Counted from the stretch's first letter, positions 1 to 6,964 are shown. The stretch: 10,649 nucleotides of DNA from an uncultured Kroppenstedtia sp. (GCA_959600065.1 CAUGKZ010000027.1:1-10649), one strand, 5' to 3'. Notes: a model not told the origin generated them from the sequence alone. Program-made: numbers and translations.

Positions 1-264
1 AATCTGATCTCTCCCAATATCTTGGATTATATCGAGTTGGCGGATGAATACAGTATCATTGAAGTGCATGCGGGGGAATTCTTTGCTGGAAAAACTCTGG
101 AGGAGTTAGATATCCGCGCCATGTTCGGTTGTAACGTAATGGCTATCAAGAGTAAAAATAAAATCAACATCGCCCCCTTGGCTGGGGACCGGATCCGCCG
201 GGGTGATGTCTTGGTCGTGATCGGTCATAACGATGACTTAAAAAAACTGGAGGAACGTGCATAA
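1..264 (+). CDS. KtrA/KtrC-type K+ channel regulatory subunit, C-terminal part (5' truncated)
   Basis: The reading frame is open from the first base, so the start and the N-terminal nucleotide-binding RCK_N domain lie outside the window. The 87 visible residues correspond to the C-terminal RCK_C (TrkA_C) domain. Recognisable segments are LDYIELADEYSIIEV, GKTLEELDIR, the NVMAI strand, and GDRIRRGDVLVVIG near the end. Known family members are cytosolic ring-forming proteins that gate KtrB/KtrD potassium channels; the N-terminal domain binds ATP/ADP, and in several Gram-positives the RCK_C domain binds cyclic di-AMP. The level of resemblance recalls B. subtilis KtrA and KtrC, and I cannot separate these two paralogues from this fragment, so no symbol is given. 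The TAA stop lies 3 nt before the next start, so the two genes are probably cotranscribed. No channel gene is visible. Confidence 0.85.
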   Translation, partial: NLISPNILDYIELADEYSIIEVHAGEFFAGKTLEELDIRAMFGCNVMAIKSKNKINIAPLAGDRIRRGDVLVVIGHNDDLKKLEERA

Positions 265-267
265 ACC

Positions 268-1062
268 ATGGAGATCCATCAAATCACCTCCGCCCGCAAC
301 GAGAAAGTGAAGCGTTGGCGGAAACTGAGTACCCGGAAGGGACGGGAGGAATTCGGTAGCATCCTGATTGAAGGAGAAAAATTGCTGAAGGAAGCCACTG
401 TGGCAGGATGGAAAGTGCGTTCAGTGATTGTGTCTGATGAGGGGATCGAGCGGTTGGAGAGTCTCTCCTATCTGGATGAAGTTTCGGTTTATGCCTTGTA
501 TCCTTCTACCTTCTCGCAATTAGTGGATACCCAGACTCCTCAGGGAGTCGCCGCTGAGGTGGTGGTCCCGGAAAATAAGGATGGTTATCGGATCCGTGGT
601 GAAGAGCCAGTACTGTTGCTGGATGCCATCCGGGACCCGGGCAATCTGGGGACGATCCTGCGGACGGCTGAAGCGGCAGGAGTTCGGGATGTCTGGTTGG
701 GAGCGGGGACGGTAGATCCTTTCAACCCCAAGGTGGTCCGTTCTGCAATGGGCTCCTTGTTTCGCTCCCGTATCCGACGTGTGGATCTGAGAGAGGCCAT
801 TCCTGAGTTGAAAAAACAGGGATATTGGGTGGCGGGGACGAGCCCCCGAGGAGAGAAGGCTCATTTTGATTGCCATTATCCGAAACAGACGGCGATTTTG
901 CTTGGAAATGAAGGCAAGGGCGTTTCCGCGGAAATCGATTCCCTGGTGGATGACCGGGTGAAAATTCCCATGCCCGGACAAGTGGAATCCCTCAATGTGT
1001 CGGTGACGGCAGGGATTCTTCTATTTGAACTCCTCCGCCAACAGTGGATGGAAACCGGCTGA
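268..1062 (+). CDS. rlmP: SPOUT (TrmH/SpoU) RNA 2'-O-methyltransferase, probable RlmP/YsgA
   Basis: A complete 264-aa protein. Residues about 25-95 form the SpoU substrate-binding domain (ILIEGEKLLKEA at 32-43). Residues about 115-260 form the knotted SPOUT catalytic domain with all three family motifs: DAIRDPGNLGTILRTAEAAG (119-138) with the conserved N and R, AILLGNEGKGVS (209-220), and IPMPGQVESLNVSVTAG (233-249), which contributes the S-adenosylmethionine site. The family transfers a methyl group to a ribose 2'-OH in rRNA or tRNA. B. subtilis YsgA, also directly upstream of pheS, has been described as RlmP, which methylates a guanosine in the 23S rRNA A-loop; orthology here is inferred from position and motifs. 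The ATG at 268 follows the upstream stop by 3 nt and its GGAGGA (249-254) lies inside the upstream gene, which suggests translational coupling. RlmB-type or another rRNA specificity cannot be excluded. Confidence 0.88.
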   Translation: MEIHQITSARNEKVKRWRKLSTRKGREEFGSILIEGEKLLKEATVAGWKVRSVIVSDEGIERLESLSYLDEVSVYALYPSTFSQLVDTQTPQGVAAEVVVPENKDGYRIRGEEPVLLLDAIRDPGNLGTILRTAEAAGVRDVWLGAGTVDPFNPKVVRSAMGSLFRSRIRRVDLREAIPELKKQGYWVAGTSPRGEKAHFDCHYPKQTAILLGNEGKGVSAEIDSLVDDRVKIPMPGQVESLNVSVTAGILLFELLRQQWMETG

Positions 1063-1106
1063 TTTTCAATCCAACTTTACTCAGAGACATGTTTTCGTGT
1101 GTGTCA

Positions 1107-1135
1107 TTGCATCGCGTCAAGTTTTTGGCTATACT
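1107..1135 (+). promoter_or_regulatory. sigma-A promoter of the pheST T-box leader
   Basis: TTGCAT (1107-1112) and TATACT (1130-1135) are separated by exactly 17 nt. Four of six bases match TTGACA in the -35 box and five of six match TATAAT in the -10 box. Transcription would start near 1141-1143, about 20 nt before the first paired base of T-box stem I, which is the expected arrangement. No clear rlmP terminator is visible at 1063-1106, so some readthrough from rlmP into the leader is possible. Confidence 0.75.
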
Positions 1136-1141
1136 GGAGAA

Positions 1142-1412
1142 CAAAATCGATTGCCATCATCGGCTGTGACGGAGAAGAGTACCGATGTACGACCTGACCA
1201 GGGAGGGGTTGCCATGACTGGAAGCACCCCCAGGAACACGGCATGGGGAAGTTCACTCCTGAGCCGTCCCCCCGAACCTCCTGTTGGAGCAGTAAGGGGT
1301 ACCGGATCTAACCGTTATCTTTTTTGAGTGGAGCAGTCGTCTTGCGGGGACTGTTCAACCAAGGGTGGTACCACGAATCTCTCGTCCCTCGGACGTGGGA
1401 TTTTTTTATTTT
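1142..1412 (+). promoter_or_regulatory. Phenylalanine T-box leader RNA (specifier UUC)
   Basis: Stem I is closed by CGGCT (1161-1165) pairing with AGCCG (1262-1266). It is followed by a kink-turn-like GTGAC/TG asymmetry and GGAG (1171-1174) pairing with CTCC (1256-1259). The AGTA motif (1178-1181) faces the specifier TTC at 1252-1254, which is followed by the conserved A. UUC is a phenylalanine codon that pairs with the tRNA-Phe anticodon GAA. The AGGGAG bulge (1200-1205) lies in the distal arm. Stem III is GAGCAGTC (1331-1338) with GACTGTTC (1349-1356). The T-box AAGGGTGGTACCACG is at 1361-1375; its UGGU (1366-1369) complements an ACCA acceptor end, which fits discriminator A. The segment 1267-1330 should hold stem II and the IIA/B pseudoknot, not resolved here. 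The mechanism known for the class is that uncharged tRNA stabilises an antiterminator and allows readthrough into pheST. Confidence 0.95.
1376..1412 (+). terminator. T-box-controlled attenuator terminator
   Basis: CGTCC, loop CTC, and GGACG form the core stem. It extends outward as AATCTC opposite GGGATT with one T-T mismatch and one G-U pair, and is followed by a T-rich tract (TTTTTTTATTTT, 1401-1412). The 5' side starts immediately after the T-box sequence, so this stem and the tRNA-stabilised antiterminator are placed to compete. The T tract ends one base before an in-frame ATG at 1413 that is not the likely pheS start. Confidence 0.9.
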
Positions 1413-1422
1413 ATGGGAATTC

Positions 1423-1429
1423 AGGAGGG
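1423..1429 (+). promoter_or_regulatory. pheS ribosome binding site that fixes a GTG start
   Basis: AGGAGGG, a near-ideal Shine-Dalgarno, ends 7 nt before GTG 1437. The upstream in-frame ATG at 1413 has only the U-run of the attenuator in front of it and no Shine-Dalgarno, and translation from there would run across this site. A nearer ATG at 1435 is out of frame. Confidence 0.85.
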
Positions 1430-1436
1430 AATCCAT

Positions 1437-2471
1437 GTGCGTGAACAGCTGAAATCCATGAAAGAGGAGGCGGAAGCGGCGATCCGCTCCGCATCCGACT
1501 TGGATGTTTTGAAAGAGATTCGCGTGAAGTATCTGGGGAAAAAGGGGGAGATCACCTCTGTCCTGCGGGGGATGAAAGATCTTTCCCCTGCCGAGCGGCC
1601 AGTGATCGGCAGTTTGGCTAACGAGATTCGCGCTTCTTTGGAAGAGTGGATCCGGGACAAAGAGCAGAAGCTGGATCAAGAGAGGCTAAAACACCGGCTG
1701 GCCTCGGAGACGATCGATGTGACTCTGCCGGGAAAGGCGAAGCCCTTGGGGGGTGTGCATCCGCTGAACGCGGTGATTGAGCGCATCGAAGATATTTTTG
1801 TCGGAATGGGTTTTGAAGTTGCAGAAGGGCCGGAAGTGGAGACGGATTATTATAATTTTGAGGCTCTCAACCTCCATAAGGACCATCCGGCCCGGGATAT
1901 GCAGGATTCTTTCTACATCACACCTGAGATTCTGTTGCGGACCCAGACCTCCCCAGTTCAGGTGCGCTCCATGGAGTCCAGGGAGGGAAAAGTCCCGGTC
2001 AAAATCATCTGTCCTGGGAAAGTATATCGACGGGACGATGATGATGCCACCCATTCCCATCAGATCACTCAGGTGGAAGGACTGGTGGTAGATCGCGGGA
2101 TCGCTATGAGTGAGCTGCATGGCACTTTGCTCTCCTTTGCCGAGCAGATGTTTGGGAGGAAATTGGAAAGCCGGCTGCGCCCCAGCTATTTTCCTTTTAC
2201 CGAACCTAGTGTCGAAATGGACATCTCCTGTGTACAGTGTGGCGGCGATGGCTGTCGAATGTGCAAACAGACCGGATGGATCGAAATTCTGGGTGCTGGG
2301 ATGGTTCATCCTCGGGTGTTGGAGCGTGGGGGTTACGATTCGGAGCGTTACACTGGGTTTGCCTTCGGGATGGGACCGGAACGGATTGCCCTTCTGAAAT
2401 ATGGGATCGACGATATTCGTCATTTCTATACCAATGATCTTCGGTTTCTACGTCAATTTCAAAATGTATAA
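1437..2471 (+). CDS. pheS: Phenylalanyl-tRNA synthetase alpha subunit
   Basis: The catalytic subunit of the cytosolic alpha2-beta2 enzyme that charges tRNA-Phe using ATP. Starting at GTG 1437 gives 344 aa, equal to B. subtilis PheS, and the N-terminus [14 protein letters not shown] aligns with that protein without overhang. Residues 1-85 are the N-terminal coiled coil that contacts tRNA. The class II synthetase core follows: motif 1 around 108-136 ([14 protein letters not shown] then [13 protein letters not shown]), motif 2 at 194-218 ([16 protein letters not shown] and VEGLVV), and motif 3 at 311-324 ([14 protein letters not shown]). Phenylalanine-pocket sequences such as FPFTEPSVE (252-260) are intact. 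Four cysteines (265, 268, 273, 276) form a CxxC-x4-CxxC knuckle typical of Gram-positive PheS. Expression is governed by the upstream T-box. pheT starts 22 nt downstream, so the two are surely one operon. Confidence 0.97.
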   Translation: MREQLKSMKEEAEAAIRSASDLDVLKEIRVKYLGKKGEITSVLRGMKDLSPAERPVIGSLANEIRASLEEWIRDKEQKLDQERLKHRLASETIDVTLPGKAKPLGGVHPLNAVIERIEDIFVGMGFEVAEGPEVETDYYNFEALNLHKDHPARDMQDSFYITPEILLRTQTSPVQVRSMESREGKVPVKIICPGKVYRRDDDDATHSHQITQVEGLVVDRGIAMSELHGTLLSFAEQMFGRKLESRLRPSYFPFTEPSVEMDISCVQCGGDGCRMCKQTGWIEILGAGMVHPRVLERGGYDSERYTGFAFGMGPERIALLKYGIDDIRHFYTNDLRFLRQFQNV

Positions 2472-2493
2472 CAGGAAAGGAGAGAGAGAGCCG

Positions 2494-4920
2494 ATGCGTG
2501 TTTCCTATCAGTGGTTGAATGAATACGTGAATCTGGAGGGAGTCTCACCGGAGGAGTTGGCTGAACAGTTAACTCGTGGCGGGATTGAAGTAGATGGGGT
2601 GGAACTTCGGGATCACGGCGTAACTAAGGTGGTGGTCGGTCACGTACAAAGTGCTGACCCCCATCCGAATGCGGACCGGTTGCGTGTTTGCACGGTCGAT
2701 GTTGGTGAAGAGGAGCTTTTGAATATTGTTTGCGGTGCCCCCAATGTGGCGACCGGGCAAAAAGTGCCGGTCGCTCTGCCTGGAGCCAGACTCCCAGGGG
2801 GAATCAAGATTAAAAGATCTAAGCTGCGGGGGGTACCCTCTCAAGGGATGATCTGTTCCGCTCAGGAGTTAGGTCTGCCGGAGAAACTTCTGCCTAAGGA
2901 GCAACAGGATGGAATTTTGGTTCTCTCCCCAGGGGTAAAGGTCGGGGAAGATGCGAAAAAACTCCTCGGTTTGGATGATGTGGTGCTGGAGTTGGACCTG
3001 ACGCCCAATCGCTCGGATTGTCTCAGCATGTGGGGAATCGCTTATGAAGTGGGGGCTTTGTTAGACCGGGAAGTGCGTCTTCCCCAAACAGCTGAAGGCC
3101 GTTTGGAAGGGAAGGGGAAATCAGTCGCCATCGTATTGGATGCAGAGGAGGAATGTCCCTTATACGCCGCCCAAGTGGTGGAAGGAATCCGGCTGGGTCC
3201 TTCTCCCCAGTGGATGCAGAACCGGCTGTTGGCAGCGGGTGTGCGCCCCATCAACAACGTGGTGGATATTACCAATTACGTGATGTTGGAATACGGTCAA
3301 CCCTTGCATGCCTTTGACTACCACCAGGTAGATCATGGGGAGATCGTGGTTCGCCAGGGGACTGCCGGGGAAACAGTGACCACTTTGGACGGGGTGACCC
3401 GAGCTTGTGATCATGGGACCTTGCTCATCACCGACGGGACCAAACCGATCGGCATTGCCGGTGTGATGGGGGGGGCAAACTCTGAAGTGACGGAAAAGAC
3501 AACCACGATTCTGATTGAATCCGCTTATTTCGCTCCGGAAACGGTACGTCGGACCACCCGCAGATTGGGACTCCGCTCCGAAGCGAGCACACGTTTTGAA
3601 AAGGGAGTCGATCCGGAACGGATTTTGCCTGCCTTGCAACGAGCGGTGGAGTTGATGGGAGAACTTGCCTCAGGGAAAGTGGCCTCTGCCATCACGGCGG
3701 AACAGATCGGGGAAATTGACGATGTGACCGTCGAATTACGCCACAGCCGCTTGACAGGAGTTTTGGGAGTGCAGATAGATGAACAGGCGGTCATGGACAG
3801 TTTCCGTCGCCTTCGTTTCCCTGCGGAAGTAAAAGAGGGAGTCTATCGGGTTCAGGTTCCATCCCGACGTCCGGATATCTCGATCGAAGTGGATCTGATC
3901 GAAGAAGTGGCCCGCCTGTACGGATATGACCGGATTCCCACCACACTTCCCTGGGGCCAGCAGTCTCCGGGATCCCTGACTCCGGAACAGCGGTTACACC
4001 GGACGATTCGCCATACGTTGCGGGATATCGGCTTTTATGAGGTGGTCAATTACAGCTTGACATCACCGGATGCCCTTCGTTCATTGGAGCAGGTGATCCA
4101 CCCAAAGGCCCGGCCGATTCGGATCAGCATGCCGATCAGTGATGAACGGAAACTGCTTCGGATCTCCCTGGTGCCGCAACTGTTGGAGACAGCGGAATAC
4201 AATATTCATCGCCGGGAAGAAGGGGTGTCCTTTTTCGAAATGGGGCGGGTGTATCTAACGGAAGAAAAAAAATTGACTCAGCAGCCTGAGGAGCCCTGGA
4301 TGTTGGCTGGATTGACCACAGGGGCAATCGATTCCAAACATTGGCAGGGAAAAGCGGAAGTTCCGGATTTCTTCTCCCTTAAGGGATCTTTGGAAAGATT
4401 GTTCCAACGACTGGGCTTAGTAGGAGTCCGTTATGAGGCCATCCAACCACAAGGGTATCACCCAGGGCGCACTGCCCGACTGATCCTGGAGGATCAGGTG
4501 ATCGGACTGATCGGCCAAATCCATCCGCAAACAGCCCAGGCCTATGATCTGGAGGATGTGTTTGTCTTTGAACTGGACTTGGTTCCGGTGATGGAAGCAG
4601 TTCTTGGAGGGACCTTGGAGTATCATCCCCTGCCCAAATATCCGTCCACGACTCGGGATCTGGCGTTGGTGGTGGATACGGACGTGCCAGTGGATCGCCT
4701 GCAAGACTTGATTTATGCCACAGGTGGGGAATGGCTGCGGTCGGTGATGCTGTTTGATGGGTTTACGGGTGGGAGAATCGGGAATGGAAAGAAGAGTGTC
4801 GCTTATTCCCTCACTTATCAAGCGAAAGATCAGACCTTGACCGATGAGGAAGTGAATGAGGTACACCAAACGGTGGTCTCGAAATTGGAGCAGGAACTGG
4901 GTGCCGTCTTGCGCCAATAA
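2494..4920 (+). CDS. pheT: Phenylalanyl-tRNA synthetase beta subunit
   Basis: The tRNA-binding and editing subunit, 808 aa, close to the usual Gram-positive length. Domains in order: an N-terminal EMAP/CsaA-like tRNA-binding OB fold at about 39-152 (HPNADRLRVCTVDVG, GAPNV, SQGMICSAQELGL); the B3/B4 editing domain at about 210-380, where family members hydrolyse mischarged Tyr-tRNA-Phe (NNVVDITNYVMLEYGQPLHA, IAGVMGGANSEV, GLRSEASTRFEKGVD); the B5 domain at about 405-478 (PSRRPDI, DLIEEVARLYGYDRIP); a degenerate synthetase-like core; and the FDX-ACB anticodon-binding domain at 709-808 (PSTTRDLALVVD, LTDEEVNEVH). The ATG at 2494 is chosen because a purine-rich AAAGGAG (2476-2482) precedes it and residues 1-12 (MRVSYQWLNEYV) match the family N-terminus; a longer in-frame opening from 2401 overlaps pheS and is not used. 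No terminator follows, so transcription may continue into zapA. Confidence 0.97.
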   Translation: MRVSYQWLNEYVNLEGVSPEELAEQLTRGGIEVDGVELRDHGVTKVVVGHVQSADPHPNADRLRVCTVDVGEEELLNIVCGAPNVATGQKVPVALPGARLPGGIKIKRSKLRGVPSQGMICSAQELGLPEKLLPKEQQDGILVLSPGVKVGEDAKKLLGLDDVVLELDLTPNRSDCLSMWGIAYEVGALLDREVRLPQTAEGRLEGKGKSVAIVLDAEEECPLYAAQVVEGIRLGPSPQWMQNRLLAAGVRPINNVVDITNYVMLEYGQPLHAFDYHQVDHGEIVVRQGTAGETVTTLDGVTRACDHGTLLITDGTKPIGIAGVMGGANSEVTEKTTTILIESAYFAPETVRRTTRRLGLRSEASTRFEKGVDPERILPALQRAVELMGELASGKVASAITAEQIGEIDDVTVELRHSRLTGVLGVQIDEQAVMDSFRRLRFPAEVKEGVYRVQVPSRRPDISIEVDLIEEVARLYGYDRIPTTLPWGQQSPGSLTPEQRLHRTIRHTLRDIGFYEVVNYSLTSPDALRSLEQVIHPKARPIRISMPISDERKLLRISLVPQLLETAEYNIHRREEGVSFFEMGRVYLTEEKKLTQQPEEPWMLAGLTTGAIDSKHWQGKAEVPDFFSLKGSLERLFQRLGLVGVRYEAIQPQGYHPGRTARLILEDQVIGLIGQIHPQTAQAYDLEDVFVFELDLVPVMEAVLGGTLEYHPLPKYPSTTRDLALVVDTDVPVDRLQDLIYATGGEWLRSVMLFDGFTGGRIGNGKKSVAYSLTYQAKDQTLTDEEVNEVHQTVVSKLEQELGAVLRQ

Positions 4921-5002
4921 CAGGATGGGGCAGGATTCAGGAATTTACAAGACGAAATAAAATGGGGAAGCGATGGGAGGCTGAATGGGGAGGGAGTAAG
5001 TG

Positions 5003-5254
5003 ATGAGCAAGCAGAGATACAGTGTCGAGATCTTCGGTCAGATGTACCATATCGTGGGTAAGGCGAGCTCCGGATACGTTCGGGAAGTAGCCCGCCATGT
5101 GGATGAGAAGATGAGAGATATCGCCGACAGCAATCCCCGTCTGGATACCACCCGACTGGCGGTGCTGTCTGCCGTGAATATCACTGACACCTATATGAAA
5201 TTAAAACAGGAACATGAAGAGATCTTACATTTGATCGAGGATGATCAACCGTAA
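5003..5254 (+). CDS. zapA: Cell division protein ZapA
   Basis: An 83-aa cytosolic protein that in characterised species bundles FtsZ filaments and stabilises the division ring. The N-terminal globular part (YSVEIFGQMYHIVG, 6-19) and the segment VREVARHVDEKMRDIA followed by the C-terminal helix (LDTTRLAVLSAVNITDTYMKLK) match short Gram-positive ZapA proteins. The ATG at 5003 follows AGGGAG (4991-4996) by 6 nt. An in-frame GTG directly before it (5000) would leave only 3 nt and is less likely. The position downstream of pheT and upstream of a cvpA-family gene is the same as in B. subtilis, except that rnhC is missing from between pheT and zapA. The intervening 82 nt hold no recognisable gene, terminator or convincing promoter. 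Confidence 0.9.
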   Translation: MSKQRYSVEIFGQMYHIVGKASSGYVREVARHVDEKMRDIADSNPRLDTTRLAVLSAVNITDTYMKLKQEHEEILHLIEDDQP

Positions 5255-5301
5255 GTGTGATTGTGAGCCAAGCGCTTCCCCCTATTGGAGGGTAATTTTG
5301 G

Positions 5302-5826
5302 ATGAATCTGTTGGATGGACTGATCCTCCTGTTGTTGATCGGAGGACTTTTTTCCGGTTATAAGAAGGGGTTGATCAAAGAGACCGTTTCTCTGCTCGGA
5401 ATGCTGATTGCCGTAGTTGTCGCTTGGAAATTTAGCCCGGACTTGGGGCCTGTTCTCATGGACATCATCCCCTTGCCGGACTCGATGAGCGACAGCGGTC
5501 TGCCCCTGTTTTTTTTGGAAAAACCGATTTACACAGCTTTAGCCTTTGTGTTGTTGTTTCTGGTTACCCGACTGCTACTCTCCATTGTGTCCAACATCTT
5601 GACTGCGTTGGCGGGTTTACCTGTGCTGGCGCAGATCAATGGATTAGGTGGCGCCCTGGTGGGATTTCTTAAAGCTCTGTTGCTTATTTTTGTGGTGGTT
5701 CATCTGCTGCAAATTCTTCCTTGGGACACGGGGCAAGAAGCGGTTACCGGATCTTCGATCAGTCAGGGGATCTTGCAATTGACTTCTGATTTCTCTGGGG
5801 AATCTGTCCGTGCGACTCAGTCATAA
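5302..5826 (+). CDS. CvpA-family integral membrane protein (YshB-like)
   Basis: A 174-aa protein with about four hydrophobic segments: residues 3-20, 28-47, 73-97 and about 112-137. The opening LLDGLILLLLIGGLFSGYKKG, with its basic turn after the first helix, is the hallmark of the Colicin V production protein (CvpA) family. The family is widespread; in E. coli it was found through colicin V export, and in Firmicutes the exact role is not settled. A GGAGGG (5287-5292) precedes the ATG by 9 nt. B. subtilis yshB occupies the same place after zapA. The gene ends in the strong terminator at 5853-5878, making it the last member of the run that starts at pheS. The C-terminal 35 residues are polar and poorly conserved in appearance. 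Confidence 0.88.
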   Translation: MNLLDGLILLLLIGGLFSGYKKGLIKETVSLLGMLIAVVVAWKFSPDLGPVLMDIIPLPDSMSDSGLPLFFLEKPIYTALAFVLLFLVTRLLLSIVSNILTALAGLPVLAQINGLGGALVGFLKALLLIFVVVHLLQILPWDTGQEAVTGSSISQGILQLTSDFSGESVRATQS

Positions 5827-5852
5827 ATAAAGTCATGGGATGATCGGGATCC

Positions 5853-5878
5853 GCCCCCCTGGATGGGGGCTTTTTTTT
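5853..5878 (+). terminator. Intrinsic terminator after the cvpA-family gene
   Basis: GCCCCC (5853-5858), a six-base loop, and GGGGGC (5865-5870) form a perfect six-base GC stem followed by eight T residues (5871-5878). It separates the pheST-zapA-cvpA run from sleB. Confidence 0.93.
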
Positions 5879-5901
5879 CACTGCCTCATCATCTTCGGGA
5901 A

Positions 5902-5930
5902 GTATAGGGAGGGCAAATGTCGAGATACTA
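5902..5930 (+). promoter_or_regulatory. Candidate sigma-G (forespore) promoter of sleB
   Basis: GTATA (5902-5906) fits the B. subtilis sigma-G -35 consensus GHATR, and GATACTA (5924-5930) matches six of seven positions of the -10 consensus CATWHTA; the spacer between them is 17 nt. No sigma-A -35 is present at the proper distance. B. subtilis sleB is known to be transcribed by sigma-G, which makes this reading plausible. It rests on motif matching alone. Confidence 0.6.
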
Positions 5931-5940
5931 ACAGCAGAAA

Positions 5941-5957
5941 CAACCTAAGAGAGGTTG
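5941..5957 (+). promoter_or_regulatory. Hairpin overlapping the sleB ribosome binding site
   Basis: CAACCT (5941-5946) and AGGTTG (5952-5957) are perfect inverted repeats around the loop AAGAG. The Shine-Dalgarno AGAGAGG (about 5948-5954) lies partly in the loop and partly in the 3' arm, and the ATG is 7 nt beyond the stem. The stem could modulate translation, but it is only six base pairs. Confidence 0.5.
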
Positions 5958-5964
5958 ACTAGCT

Positions 5965-6954
5965 ATGAAAAAAACACTGCTGTTACTATGTGCCTGTATG
6001 CTCATCGTGACCAGCTTGGCCTCCACTGCCACTCAGGCGGAAGCAGCCTTTGGTAAGCATGAGTTGAAGATGGGGGCGGCAGGTGATGATGTGTATGAGT
6101 TACAGGGTCGGTTGAAGTATCTCGGCTTTTATACTGGGAAGATCGATGGACGCCTAGGTTGGCGAACCCATCGTGCCGTCCGTCTGTTTCAGTACCAATT
6201 TGGACTGGAAGTGGATGGCCGGGTTGGTTCCCAAAGCAAACGGAAACTGGTGGAGGCGTCAAAGGAGTGGGCACCTGGAGTTTCCAATCGGATCTTCAAG
6301 AAAGGGGACCGGGGAGGCTATGTGTGGGAACTGCAACGGAGACTTCAGTTTATCGGGTATTATTCAGGAAAGGTTGACGGGAAGTTCGGCAAACAAACGG
6401 ACCGGGCGGTGCGGGACTTCCAGTATCGATTTGGCTTGAGAGTGGATGGCCGGGTAGGTACAAAAACGAAATTAAAACTATGGAAGGCCACCCGCCGCTG
6501 GAGTCCCCAAGCAGGTAAAGCTCCCACCAAGAAGGCCCCGGTCACAGGGTTGACCCAGATGAAACCCATGGATCGGGTGCCGAAAACTACGTCAGGACTG
6601 TCGAAACACGATATCAACATGATCGCAAAAGCGGTTCACGCAGAAGCCAGAGGGGAAAACTATACCGGCAAAGTGGCGGTGGCGTCAGTCATACTGAATC
6701 GCTTGGAAAGCGAACAATTCCCGGATTCCCCTTCGTCTATTGTATATCAACCCCTCGCCTTTGAAGCGGTGGCGGATGGTCAGATCAATATGGAGGCGAA
6801 TCTGAAGGCGAGAAAAGCGGTATATGACGCGATCAACGGTTGGGATCCCAGTGGAGGCGCCCTCTACTATTTCAACCCCGCCAAAGCCACCTCCCGATGG
6901 ATATGGGGAAGACCCCAGATCAAACGGATCGGCGAGCATATCTTTACCAGATGA
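5965..6954 (+). CDS. sleB: SleB-type spore cortex-lytic enzyme with two peptidoglycan-binding domains
   Basis: An exported 329-aa hydrolase. Residues 1-27 form a signal peptide (basic MKK, hydrophobic core, AEA before the likely cleavage after A27). Two PG_binding_1 domains follow at about 36-97 and 113-174, then a Lys/Pro linker (175-213) and the SleB/CwlJ catalytic domain (Hydrolase_2, 214-329). The catalytic motif HAEARGE (225-231) carries the putative essential glutamate E227, and GWDPSGGALYYFNP and WIWGRPQIKRIGEHIF are characteristic of SleB. Known SleB proteins are lytic transglycosylases made in the forespore that cleave cortex muramic-delta-lactam peptidoglycan during germination. B. 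subtilis SleB is somewhat shorter with one binding domain. The usual partner gene ypeB is not adjacent. The gene has its own candidate sigma-G promoter and is bounded by terminators on both sides. A vegetative role for a SleB paralogue cannot be excluded. Confidence 0.9.
   Translation: MKKTLLLLCACMLIVTSLASTATQAEAAFGKHELKMGAAGDDVYELQGRLKYLGFYTGKIDGRLGWRTHRAVRLFQYQFGLEVDGRVGSQSKRKLVEASKEWAPGVSNRIFKKGDRGGYVWELQRRLQFIGYYSGKVDGKFGKQTDRAVRDFQYRFGLRVDGRVGTKTKLKLWKATRRWSPQAGKAPTKKAPVTGLTQMKPMDRVPKTTSGLSKHDINMIAKAVHAEARGENYTGKVAVASVILNRLESEQFPDSPSSIVYQPLAFEAVADGQINMEANLKARKAVYDAINGWDPSGGALYYFNPAKATSRWIWGRPQIKRIGEHIFTR
6070..6486 (+). repeat. Tandem duplication of the peptidoglycan-binding module in sleB
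   Basis: Units 6070-6255 and 6301-6486 are offset by 231 nt (77 codons). By hand count about 35 of 61 aligned residues are identical, including the ELQ.RL, KIDG/KVDG and VDGRVG signatures. At DNA level a 14-base run, GTGGATGGCCGGGT, is shared at the same offset (6211 and 6442), but most third positions differ. The duplication is therefore old or under divergent drift. Confidence 0.9.
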
Positions 6955-6964
6955 AATATCTCTT

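Noticed and set aside
520..981. Minus-strand 153-codon open frame
   Set aside because: It is antisense to the SPOUT methyltransferase motifs of rlmP; no ribosome binding site was noticed.
1025..1327. Plus-strand 100-codon open frame overlapping the rlmP end and the T-box leader
   Set aside because: It spans the promoter and stem I of the T-box, has no ribosome binding site and no protein-like composition.
1686..2423. Minus-strand 245-codon open frame
   Set aside because: It lies antisense to pheS, whose family motifs are unmistakable; it is a codon-bias shadow.
4921..5002. Remnant of rnhC between pheT and zapA
   Set aside because: Only 82 nt, with no recognisable RNase H sequence; TTTACA near 4946 also lacks a matching -10 box.
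5879..5964. Cyclic di-AMP (ydaO-type) riboswitch in front of a cell wall hydrolase
   Set aside because: Such riboswitches often precede hydrolase genes, but the 86 nt between terminator and start are too short and show only a promoter and a six-base stem.
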